The position numbers were made by a program, and so were the translations under genes. 18,189 bases of DNA from Bacteroidota bacterium. GTDB taxonomy: Bacteria; Bacteroidota; Bacteroidia; Flavobacteriales; Weeksellaceae. A model generated the notes under the pieces. That model searched no databases. It saw nothing but the letters and a program-made list of their open reading frames with translations, and had not been told where the DNA came from. Every line of letters begins with the position of its first letter. Position 1 is the stretch's first letter. Below are positions 7,987-13,489 of this stretch, one piece after another. The DNA lies in the NCBI GenBank assembly GCA_023411265.1, contig JAEYOX010000104.1, positions 1 to 18,189 of the forward strand, in the 5' to 3' direction.

Positions 7987-8035
7987 ACGATAGGAACTGA
8001 ATCCGTGTCCGCCGTGGCGGATATGAATCCTATGC
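7987..8035 (-). pseudogene. Decayed tRNA-like sequence, CAT anticodon, next to tRNA-Met
   Basis: Just downstream of tRNA-Met, the minus strand carries a degenerate copy of its 3' two-thirds. AGGATTCATA matches the anticodon arm (same CAT), and GGACACGGATTCAGTTCCT matches the variable/T-arm with about 15 of 19 positions shared. The middle (GCCACGGC) is four bases longer, and no D-arm or 5' acceptor strand is left, because the copy begins within a few bases of the functional tRNA 3' end. T-stem pairing is reduced to about three base pairs, so it should not make a working tRNA. Probably a tandem duplicate that decayed; some similarity could reflect general tRNA consensus. Confidence 0.45.
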
Positions 8036-8041
8036 CTTTTG

Positions 8042-8115
8042 TAGCGAAGACGGGAATTGAACCCGTGACCTCAGGGTTATGAATCCTGCGCTCTAACCAT
8101 CTGAGCTACCTCGCC
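8042..8115 (-). tRNA. tRNA-Met (anticodon CAU)
   Basis: A 74-nt cloverleaf on the minus strand. The acceptor arm is GGCGAGG with CTTCGCT (G1-U72 and G6-U67 wobbles), discriminator A, CCA not encoded. The D-arm is GCTC/GAGC. The anticodon arm is CAGGA-TTCATAA-CCCTG, with an A-C mismatch beside the loop and anticodon CAU. The T-arm is ACGGG-TTCAATT-CCCGT. Elongator methionine is most likely; a lysidine-modified Ile2 tRNA also has CAU and cannot be fully excluded by eye. It is not the initiator, which would have three G-C pairs in the lower anticodon stem. A promoter lies about 100 bases upstream and a terminator follows. Confidence 0.95.
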
Positions 8116-8128
8116 GTTGTGTAATCCT

Positions 8129-8184
8129 GCGTCTCGTTGTGCCAACGGGACTGCCTCAACTTTTGAATTGCAGCGTCTCGTTGT
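8129..8184. repeat. Two direct repeats GCGTCTCGTTGT in the tRNA leader
   Basis: GCGTCTCGTTGT occurs at 8129-8140 and 8173-8184, 44 bases apart. On the tRNA strand these read ACAACGAGACGC. A third partial copy, ACAAC, directly precedes the tRNA 5' end (8116-8120). The segment also repeats the tRNA string AATCCTGCG (8082-8090 and 8123-8131), and CGTTG-GCA-CAACG forms a small hairpin on the tRNA strand. All of this lies between the tRNA promoter and the mature tRNA, so it would be in the precursor leader. It may be tRNA debris or a processing signal. Confidence 0.55.
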
Positions 8185-8217
8185 ATTGGTTTCAACCAGA
8201 CGTCGTTTTGAGTGGTG

Positions 8218-8247
8218 CAAATATAAAAATAATTTGAAACAAGGCAA
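8218..8247 (-). promoter_or_regulatory. Promoter of the tRNA-Met unit
   Basis: Minus strand: TTG (from ATTTTGCC, 8247-8245), a 19-base spacer, then TATATTTGC (-7 element TAnnTTTG, 8225-8218). This is a close match to the flavobacterial consensus. The -33 element is three bases past the TlpA-like stop codon, so the tRNA is transcribed separately from that gene. The transcript should start near 8211, about 95 bases before the mature tRNA. Confidence 0.65.
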
Positions 8248-8249
8248 AA

Positions 8250-9542
8250 TTATTTGATGTTTAAAAATGTGATTACATCTGCAGCATGATCCGGGCGTGC
8301 AATAATTTTATTTGATGCATCCAAAACAAAATAAGTGGGTGTAGCGTTGATGTTATACGTTTCTGTATAGCTGCTGTTCCAGCCGCGTAGTTCACTGTCA
8401 TTAATCCAGGGTAAAGCCGCAATTTTGTTGCGGTAGCTGGCAGCGTCGCTATCCAGAGAAAGCCCGATGATTTCAATGTTCTGATCCTTCATCTGTCGGT
8501 ATTTCTCGAGCAGTACCGGCAAATCCGCTTCACAATGGGAGCAGGTGGAAGACCAGAATACAATTACTTTTTTATCAGCTTTCACATTGTGCAATGACTT
8601 AACGTTGGTATTGGCAGCAGACTGAAACGAATAATCCGGGAAAACAGCACCCAACTCTATATTTTGATTGGAAGCGATAGTGGAAGCTAACCGGTCATTG
8701 ATGGTGCATTTCAGATTTTTGGCAAGAGTGAGGTATTTTTCCTTCATCTCAGTCATTGCGTACACATCAAATATCTCAATTAGTTCCGAAAGAACCGTCT
8801 GTCCACGTGGAGTTTCGGTATTCAGCGCATTCAGAAGCCTGTCTGTAGCTTCTGAAACCTGTGCATTGCCGGCAGTATTCATATAGCGAATCAGCAGCGG
8901 GCGAAGCAGGGAAGAGGTTTCCAGCATAGCTCCTGAATTTTGAATGAATTTCAGAATTTCGTTTTGATCCGGCTTTTTTGCGTTTTTCTCAGACAATAAA
9001 TTATTGTAATGCGTATGGTAGTAATATACGAAAGGGTTTTTAGACGCATCAATAACAGGTTTGTTTCTTAATCTTTCAATTTCTTTGTTCACTGCTTTGC
9101 CGAACTCGGAATCTTTTCTGTAGTATTCCTGAATCTGAACCAAAGCGGGAGCAATTAGTTCTGTTTTCTTCTGATGATCCTGTACATTTTCCATCAGTAT
9201 ATTGGCTTCATCCTGATAAATTACATTAGTGATTTTATCATTTGACGTTTCCAGGATAATGCTGATATTTTTATTTTCAGAAATAAGATTGAATGCTGCA
9301 TTCACTTCCGGAAAGTATACTTTCATCATCCCTGTGTAGGGAGTGGCAACCTGAAAAGTCAGTCCGTTTCCTTTCCGGTTTTCGCGGGCTGCTATAATAT
9401 CTTTTGAGCCGTTCAGGGTGTAAAGAATGGCTTCTTTTCCCTGAAAATGTGCAGGCGTCTGCAGTGATACAGAAAACTGCGCATTTAAAAGAACGGCAGC
9501 TAAAATGGCGATCAATAATAACGTTGGTCTCATGAGTTGCAT
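8250..9542 (-). CDS. Secreted TlpA-like thioredoxin-fold protein
   Basis: A 430-residue exported thiol-disulfide protein. Residues 1-21 form a signal peptide (hydrophobic LLLIAILAAVLL, probable cleavage after LNA). The first ~100 mature residues resemble the DUF4369-type beta domain found before thioredoxin domains in Bacteroidota; a helical middle region follows. The C-terminal third is a TlpA/AhpC-TSA thioredoxin domain with active site WSSTCSHC (cysteines 334 and 337) and the cis-proline motif TPTY (401-404). It probably acts in the periplasm on disulfides or cofactor maturation; the partner is unknown. The ATG at 9542 directly follows the clpX TAA stop without a gap; an alternative ATG lies at 9533. 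Translation is probably coupled to clpX. Confidence 0.88.
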   Translation of the reverse strand: MQLMRPTLLLIAILAAVLLNAQFSVSLQTPAHFQGKEAILYTLNGSKDIIAARENRKGNGLTFQVATPYTGMMKVYFPEVNAAFNLISENKNISIILETSNDKITNVIYQDEANILMENVQDHQKKTELIAPALVQIQEYYRKDSEFGKAVNKEIERLRNKPVIDASKNPFVYYYHTHYNNLLSEKNAKKPDQNEILKFIQNSGAMLETSSLLRPLLIRYMNTAGNAQVSEATDRLLNALNTETPRGQTVLSELIEIFDVYAMTEMKEKYLTLAKNLKCTINDRLASTIASNQNIELGAVFPDYSFQSAANTNVKSLHNVKADKKVIVFWSSTCSHCEADLPVLLEKYRQMKDQNIEIIGLSLDSDAASYRNKIAALPWINDSELRGWNSSYTETYNINATPTYFVLDASNKIIARPDHAADVITFLNIK

Positions 9543-10724
9543 TTACACAAGGATATTTTTTTCAGTAAGGGTAATTTTTTTCTGTTCTCCGATAGAAAAC
9601 ATATAATCTTCTAGTACTTTTTCCGTGGTTCCTCTCAGCCCTCTTGCGCCCAATCCTTTTTCCATTGTTTCTTCCACAATTTTTTCAATAGCACCGTCCG
9701 TGAACTCCAGTTTGATGCCGTCCATCTTAAAAAGTTCAATGAATTGGTTTACAATTGAGTTTTTCGGCTCTTTCATAATACGAACCATCGTTTCTTTGGT
9801 GAGAGAATCCAAATATGTCACGATAGGGAAACGTCCTAGCAATTCAGGAATGAGTCCAAATTTTCTGAGATCAATGGCGTTAAGCTGGCTCAAAATATAT
9901 TCTTCTTCCTGCTTTTGATTCAGTTTTTCCGCACTGAAACCGATGGCCTGCTTGTTCAGTCTTCTTTCAATAATTTCTTTGATTCCGTCAAAAGCACCGC
10001 CTGCGATAAATAGAATATTCTGAGTATTTACTGAAATATACTTCTGATCAGGATGTTTTCTTCCACCCTGGGGAGGTACATTGACGATGCTGCCTTCCAG
10101 TAATTTCAATAAACCCTGCTGAACTCCTTCGCCTGAAACATCTCTGGTAATGCTCGGGTTATCGGATTTTCTCGCAATTTTATCAATCTCGTCAATAAAA
10201 ACGATTCCTTTTTCGGCTCTTTCCACGTTATAATCGGCCACCATCAGCAACCGGGAAAGAATACTCTCCACATCCTCGCCTACATAGCCGGCCTCAGTAA
10301 GAACGGTGGCATCCACAATACAGAACGGAACATTCAGTTCACGGGCAATCGTTTTTGCAAGAAGCGTTTTGCCTGTACCCGTTTCGCCAATCATGATGAT
10401 GTTAGACTTTTCAATTTCGATTTCTCTCTTTTTATTCTTGGCGTGAAGAAGGCGTTTGTAATGGTTGTAAACCGCAATGGAAAGTTGTTTTTTAGCCTGA
10501 TCCTGGCCTATGACATACTGATCCAGAAATTCCTTTATTTCTTTTGGTTTTTTCAACTCGTCTAATTGTTCAGCTGCTGAAGATCCCGTTTCTTTTATAC
10601 TTTCTGTAACGATGGAATGGGCTTGTTCAATACATTGGTCACATATATAACCGCTCTGTCCCGATACCAGTATCTCTACTTCGCTGCGTTTGCTTCCGCA
10701 GAACGAACATTGATTAGGATTCAT
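9543..10724 (-). CDS. clpX: ATP-dependent Clp protease ATP-binding subunit ClpX
   Basis: AAA+ unfoldase that feeds tagged proteins to the ClpP peptidase in the cytoplasm. The 393-residue protein has the N-terminal zinc-binding domain (C6, C9, C28, C31), Walker A GETGTGKT (113-120), pore loop GYVG (about 147-150) and Walker B VFIDEID (175-181). It also has the IGF loop for ClpP docking (in AIGFSAE) and the C-terminal sensor-2 region GARGLRGTTEKVLEDYMF. The C-terminal tail is short (ends ITLTEKNILV), making it somewhat shorter than the usual 410-425 residues, but no core element is missing. clpP is not adjacent here. A strong terminator separates it from the upstream HIT gene, so it may rely on readthrough or a promoter I could not identify in the 71-base gap. 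Confidence 0.97.
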   Translation of the reverse strand: MNPNQCSFCGSKRSEVEILVSGQSGYICDQCIEQAHSIVTESIKETGSSAAEQLDELKKPKEIKEFLDQYVIGQDQAKKQLSIAVYNHYKRLLHAKNKKREIEIEKSNIIMIGETGTGKTLLAKTIARELNVPFCIVDATVLTEAGYVGEDVESILSRLLMVADYNVERAEKGIVFIDEIDKIARKSDNPSITRDVSGEGVQQGLLKLLEGSIVNVPPQGGRKHPDQKYISVNTQNILFIAGGAFDGIKEIIERRLNKQAIGFSAEKLNQKQEEEYILSQLNAIDLRKFGLIPELLGRFPIVTYLDSLTKETMVRIMKEPKNSIVNQFIELFKMDGIKLEFTDGAIEKIVEETMEKGLGARGLRGTTEKVLEDYMFSIGEQKKITLTEKNILV

Positions 10725-10754
10725 TTATTTTTAAAAAATTATTGTTAATGGGTG

Positions 10755-10791
10755 AAAAAAATTTTGTCAAAGTTACGGACTTTGACAAAAT
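10755..10791 (-). terminator. Terminator between the HIT gene and clpX
   Basis: ATTTTGTCAAAGT (10761-10773) and ACTTTGACAAAAT (10779-10791) form a perfect 13-bp inverted repeat around TACGG. Read leftward, the hairpin is followed by a run of at least six T. It begins five bases after the HIT stop codon, so it should end the greA-HIT transcript. Confidence 0.75.
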
Positions 10792-10795
10792 AATT

Positions 10796-11185
10796 TTATG
10801 CGTTGATGATGGCATTTTGAATTTCCTGAAATTCATCCTGTGATAGTTGGAGCCTTTCGTTGGTGAAGTTGAGGTCGCTCATGGTATTTAGCGGAACCAA
10901 ATGAATATGGGCATGCGGCACTTCCAGGCCTATCACCGCAATGCCTACCCGAACGCAGGGAATTGCATTGCCTATTTTTTTACCTACTTTTTGAGCAAAC
11001 GTCCACAAATTCCTGAAATCTTCACTTTCCAGATCGAAAATTAAATCCGTTTCTTTCTTTGGAATTACCAGCGTGTGGCCTTTTGCCAGCGGCGAAATAT
11101 CCAGAAACGCAATGTGCATTTCATCCTCGGCAATAATATTTGCAGGGATTTCCCGGTTGATGATTTTAGTAAAAACAGAACTCAT
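10796..11185 (-). CDS. HIT family protein (histidine triad nucleotide-binding)
   Basis: Small cytoplasmic nucleotide hydrolase/transferase of the Hint/HIT superfamily, acting on adenosine phosphoramidates or similar nucleotides. The 129-residue protein has the family signature HAHIHLVPL (histidines 91, 93 and 95), with H93 expected to be the nucleophile, and the early region SVFTKIINREIPANIIAED typical of Hint-like proteins. The length is normal. It starts 11 bases after the greA stop and is probably cotranscribed with it, ending at the hairpin at 10761-10791. The physiological substrate is unknown, as for most bacterial HIT proteins. Confidence 0.95.
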   Translation of the reverse strand: MSSVFTKIINREIPANIIAEDEMHIAFLDISPLAKGHTLVIPKKETDLIFDLESEDFRNLWTFAQKVGKKIGNAIPCVRVGIAVIGLEVPHAHIHLVPLNTMSDLNFTNERLQLSQDEFQEIQNAIINA

Positions 11186-11196
11186 ATTAAATAGAT

Positions 11197-11667
11197 TTAC
11201 AAAGAAATTTCAAGAATTTCAAAGGAAAGTTTGTTTCCATTCGGCAAAACGACTTCTGCCTGTTCGCCAACGGCTTTTCCCAGCAATCCTTTTGCGATAG
11301 GCGTGTTTACTGATATTTTCCCGGATTTCAAATCGCTTTCATTATCTGGAACCAGCGTGAATTTCTGTTCCTGTCCTGTCCCGTTATTCTTTAGCCGTAC
11401 TGTAGTCAGAATGGCTACTTTTGAAGTATCCAGTTTGCTTTCATCAATTACTTTGGAAGTCGCAATTGCGTCTTTCAGTTTTGAGATTCTCATTTCCAGC
11501 ATTCCTTGTGCTTCCTTAGCTGCATCGTATTCCGCATTTTCCGAAAGGTCGCCTTTATCTCTTGCTTCAGCTATCTGCTGGGTGATTTTTGGGCGTTCTA
11601 CAGTTTCCAGCCGTTCCAATTCAGTTTTCATTTTTTCCAAGCCTTCTTGCGTGACGTATGTTGCCAT
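11197..11667 (-). CDS. greA: Transcription elongation factor GreA
   Basis: Rescues backtracked RNA polymerase by stimulating cleavage of the nascent RNA 3' end. The 156-residue protein has the N-terminal antiparallel coiled coil with the catalytic tip DLSENAEY (about 40-47, acidic D and E), then the globular C-terminal domain with GKAVGEQAEV (about 130-139). The length is standard. The ATG at 11667 follows a roughly 70-base leader that contains a GC-rich hairpin and a T run (see the terminator-like entry), with a -7 element further upstream in a divergent palindrome. It is the first gene of the greA-HIT unit. Confidence 0.97.
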   Translation of the reverse strand: MATYVTQEGLEKMKTELERLETVERPKITQQIAEARDKGDLSENAEYDAAKEAQGMLEMRISKLKDAIATSKVIDESKLDTSKVAILTTVRLKNNGTGQEQKFTLVPDNESDLKSGKISVNTPIAKGLLGKAVGEQAEVVLPNGNKLSFEILEISL

Positions 11668-11687
11668 AATTATTGTTTAAATTAGAT

Positions 11688-11718
11688 AAAAAAAATTATC
11701 CGGCCATTACAGCCCGGA
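11688..11718 (-). terminator. Terminator-like hairpin in the greA leader
   Basis: On the greA strand, TCCGG (11718-11714) pairs with CCGGA (11703-11699) around a 10-base loop. The sequence then reads ATAA and a run of eight T (11695-11688), before the greA ATG at 11667. It would form about 20 bases into the transcript predicted from the TATATTTG at 11753-11746. The stem is short, and the T run is offset by four to five bases, so termination would be partial at best. Confidence 0.4.
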
Positions 11719-11719
11719 C

Positions 11720-11759
11720 AATGTTTATATTTGTATTTCGTTTCACAAATATAAACATT
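11720..11759. promoter_or_regulatory. 15-bp palindrome holding divergent TATATTTG promoter elements
   Basis: AATGTTTATATTTGT (11720-11734) and its exact complement (11745-11759) flank ten bases. Each arm contains the Bacteroidota -7 motif TATATTTG: 11726-11733 on the plus strand toward the Rieske-like gene, and 11753-11746 on the minus strand toward greA. No clear TTG lies at the usual -33 distance on either side. The symmetry suggests a shared divergent promoter or operator. Confidence 0.5.
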
Positions 11760-11767
11760 TTTTATTT

Positions 11768-12217
11768 ATGAAAAATAAACAGAGCTTTTTTTTGATTACG
11801 ATTCAGTTGATTTTCTGTTATTTAAACCTTGCTTCATGCAGCAGAACTGCAGATACTGTGAGTTGTTTTCCCGACGCTCCTGTAAATGTGGTTTTGAATC
11901 TGAATTTACCGGCGTATTATCCACTGCAGAATACCGGAGGATGGATTTATGTTGATGAACAAAGTCCGGGAACAAGAGGATTGATTATAGTTCGCACCGG
12001 CAATGGATTTATGGTGTATGACCGCAATGCGCCACACCTTTGTCCGAATCACGACACGACTCTGGTTGTGGAAAATAATATAAGAATTGTATGTCCGAAA
12101 GATAGTGCAGAATGGATTTTAATTACAGGAGAGCCTATTAAATCAGCCCAGGTTCCTCCGAAAATTTATCCTTACGATTATCAACCCGGAACCAATATTC
12201 TTTCCATTTTTTATTGA
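11768..12217 (+). CDS. Rieske-like lipoprotein with incomplete cluster ligands
   Basis: A 149-residue exported protein. A signal peptide ends in a lipobox-like LASC (cysteine near 24), so it is probably a lipoprotein. The remainder resembles a Rieske (ISP) domain: YDRNAPHLCPNHDTTL corresponds to the first ligand loop and VCPKDSAEWILITGEPI to the second, where true Rieske proteins read CxH and CPxH(G)S. The first-loop cysteine is replaced (APH), and the second-loop histidine is aspartate (CPKD), so a normal 2Fe-2S cluster is unlikely. An extra CPNH is present. The role is unknown; it is probably cotranscribed with the deacylase gene seven bases later. Confidence 0.7.
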   Translation: MKNKQSFFLITIQLIFCYLNLASCSRTADTVSCFPDAPVNVVLNLNLPAYYPLQNTGGWIYVDEQSPGTRGLIIVRTGNGFMVYDRNAPHLCPNHDTTLVVENNIRIVCPKDSAEWILITGEPIKSAQVPPKIYPYDYQPGTNILSIFY

Positions 12218-12224
12218 TTTTTAA

Positions 12225-12674
12225 ATGAAAGTTGTTATTCAAAGAGTTTCAGAAGCTTCGGTAGTGGTAGGCGGGCAGAAAGTCGGTGCTATTTCCAACG
12301 GGCTTATGTTGCTCATCGGTATTGATGAGCAGGATGATGAAAAAGACGCAGAGTGGCTGGTGAATAAAATACTGAATCTTAGAATCTTCAGCGATGCGGA
12401 GGGTAAAATGAATCTTTCGGTTCAGGACATACAGGGAGAAATCCTTTGTGTGAGTCAGTTTACGCTTATTGCAGAATATAAAAAAGGAAACCGTCCAGGT
12501 TTTTCCAAAGCAGCAAAACCCGAACAGGCTATTCCTTTGTTTGAATATTTTAAAACTCAAATCCTAACATCCGGATTGAAAACAGAAAGTGGTGTTTTCG
12601 GAGCGGATATGAAAGTCTCTTTGCTGAATGACGGTCCGGTAACCATCGTTATGGACAGCAAAACCCGGCAATAA
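12225..12674 (+). CDS. dtd: D-aminoacyl-tRNA deacylase
   Basis: Removes D-amino acids (and glycine from tRNA-Ala) mischarged onto tRNA, as a cytoplasmic homodimer acting in translation quality control. The 149-residue protein matches DTD from end to end: MKVVIQRVSEASV start, active-site SQFTL (77-81) followed by the KKGNRPGF segment, and the C-terminal GPVT (137-140) that carries the chirality-checking Gly-Pro of the partner subunit (here NDGPVTI). The length is typical. It follows the Rieske-like gene by seven bases and ends 10 bases before a bidirectional terminator. Confidence 0.96.
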   Translation: MKVVIQRVSEASVVVGGQKVGAISNGLMLLIGIDEQDDEKDAEWLVNKILNLRIFSDAEGKMNLSVQDIQGEILCVSQFTLIAEYKKGNRPGFSKAAKPEQAIPLFEYFKTQILTSGLKTESGVFGADMKVSLLNDGPVTIVMDSKTRQ

Positions 12675-12683
12675 TTGCATAAA

Positions 12684-12705
12684 AAAAGCCTCTGAAAAGG
12701 CTTTT
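12684..12705. terminator. Bidirectional terminator between dtd and a lipoprotein gene
   Basis: AAAAGCCT (12684-12691) pairs with AGGCTTTT (12698-12705) around a six-base loop. Flanking A and T runs give a U tract in both directions, longer leftward (seven T). It sits exactly between the two convergent stop codons. Confidence 0.8.
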
Positions 12706-12711
12706 GAACAA

Positions 12712-13218
12712 TTAGTTGGCAGGTACACTGCTGAAACTCATAGAACTTTTCACGTTTATATCCGAAGTGGGCGAGGATTTTAGTTCATACACAATTCTTT
12801 GCTGTACCGCATTTCCTGATTTCATAATATTGTCCAGCGTTTGGTTGTTGTTCACATCTAAAGAAAGAGTATTCCCGATATTATCCGCAATATTCGTTCT
12901 GGAAGCCACCAAAACTTCTGAACTGCCTGAAGAAAGGTACACTTTTACACTTTTGAAAATCCCCATACTTTGATTGTTGGAAGTAATGGAAAGCGTTGTG
13001 GATGTTACCCGAATATCTTTTACATTGGCTGAAGAACCGAAAAGCTGGTGAATGCTGCTGCCTGCTGCAATTGCGGAAAGCTGCGTATTGGCGGGGGATC
13101 CCTGTGTTACAACAATGTTAGCGGAATAAGGAAATGTGTTCTGCATAATAGATGAAACCGTAGAGCAACTTGCTAGGGTAGCAGTAGCGATAACCGCTGA
13201 TAAATAGACATTTTTCAT
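12712..13218 (-). CDS. Putative lipoprotein of unknown function
   Basis: Not recognised beyond being exported. I choose ATG 13218 (MKNVYLSAVIATATLASC), giving 168 residues with a short signal peptide and lipobox LASC (cysteine 18). The frame extends to an ATG at 13281, but the added residues are charged and would precede the signal peptide. The mature part is rich in serine, asparagine and alternating beta-forming residues, e.g. a VKDIRVTSTTLSITSN stretch and a later SVKVYLSSGSSEVLVAS stretch, suggesting a single beta-sandwich domain on the envelope. No catalytic motif is visible. It converges on dtd, and is probably transcribed from the promoter at 13253-13282. Confidence 0.75.
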   Translation of the reverse strand: MKNVYLSAVIATATLASCSTVSSIMQNTFPYSANIVVTQGSPANTQLSAIAAGSSIHQLFGSSANVKDIRVTSTTLSITSNNQSMGIFKSVKVYLSSGSSEVLVASRTNIADNIGNTLSLDVNNNQTLDNIMKSGNAVQQRIVYELKSSPTSDINVKSSMSFSSVPAN

Positions 13219-13252
13219 TTTGATCTTTTTTTTGATTTTTACAGAAATTGTA

Positions 13253-13282
13253 CCAAATAGTATTTTAATCTCGTGGTTCAAA
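13253..13282 (-). promoter_or_regulatory. Possible promoter of the lipoprotein gene
   Basis: Minus strand: TTTG (13282-13279), 16 bases, then TACTATTTGG (13262-13253). The -7 match has one extra base relative to TAnnTTTG. It is placed 35 bases before the chosen ATG, which also supports the start at 13218. Confidence 0.35.
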
Positions 13283-13339
13283 GTTATGGAACTTTAAGGT
13301 ATGACCGAATGTCCGGAAGCCGCGAATTATTTTCATAGT

Positions 13340-13403
13340 AACAGAACATTATTTCCTGCAACAGGTGAACCCGAAATCCCAATAGTTTGTTCTGTTGTTT
13401 TTT
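13340..13403 (+). promoter_or_regulatory. Structured leader or attenuator upstream of the methyltransferase
   Basis: AACAGAACA (13340-13348) and TGTTCTGTT (13388-13396) are perfect 9-bp complements enclosing 39 bases, within which CCTG-CAA-CAGG can form an inner hairpin. The outer stem is followed by GTTTTTT. A second small hairpin (CTCAT/ATGAG) lies near 13431-13445, before the gene start at 13490. The layout resembles an attenuator or structured 5' leader. I do not recognise a known riboswitch class, and no clear TAnnTTTG promoter is visible upstream of it. Confidence 0.35.
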
Positions 13404-13489
13404 AGACAAAAAATAAAAACGAGAAAACCCCTCATCCTAAATGAGTGTGCGAAAAAAATCTTATTTTTAGAGCCATTTAGATTAAAAAT

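Larger units (their letters stand above)
7689..8041. other. Intergenic region between DUF3810 and the tRNA
   Basis: 353 bases without a protein gene. It holds an AT-rich part (7690-7850, including the weak AT-only hairpin AAAAAAC-TATT-GTTTTTT near 7705-7722), the tRNA-locus terminator (7929-7966) and the tRNA-like remnant (about 7987-8035). A rightward frame across 7873-8082 ends by reading the tRNA backwards and is not a gene. Confidence 0.6.

Noticed and set aside
7873..8082. Rightward 69-residue reading frame ending ...FVAKTGIEPVTSGL
   Set aside because: Its C-terminus is the tRNA-Met gene read on the opposite strand, a common spurious protein; the rest is terminator and tRNA remnant.
8116..8200. 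A second functional tRNA or a CRISPR-like array in the repeats beside the tRNA
   Set aside because: Only two full 12-base repeats, no regular spacer set and no complete cloverleaf; treated as leader repeats.
12225..12674. Mobile element or horizontal island around the lipoprotein and methyltransferase genes
   Set aside because: No transposase, integrase, terminal repeats or clear composition break is visible.
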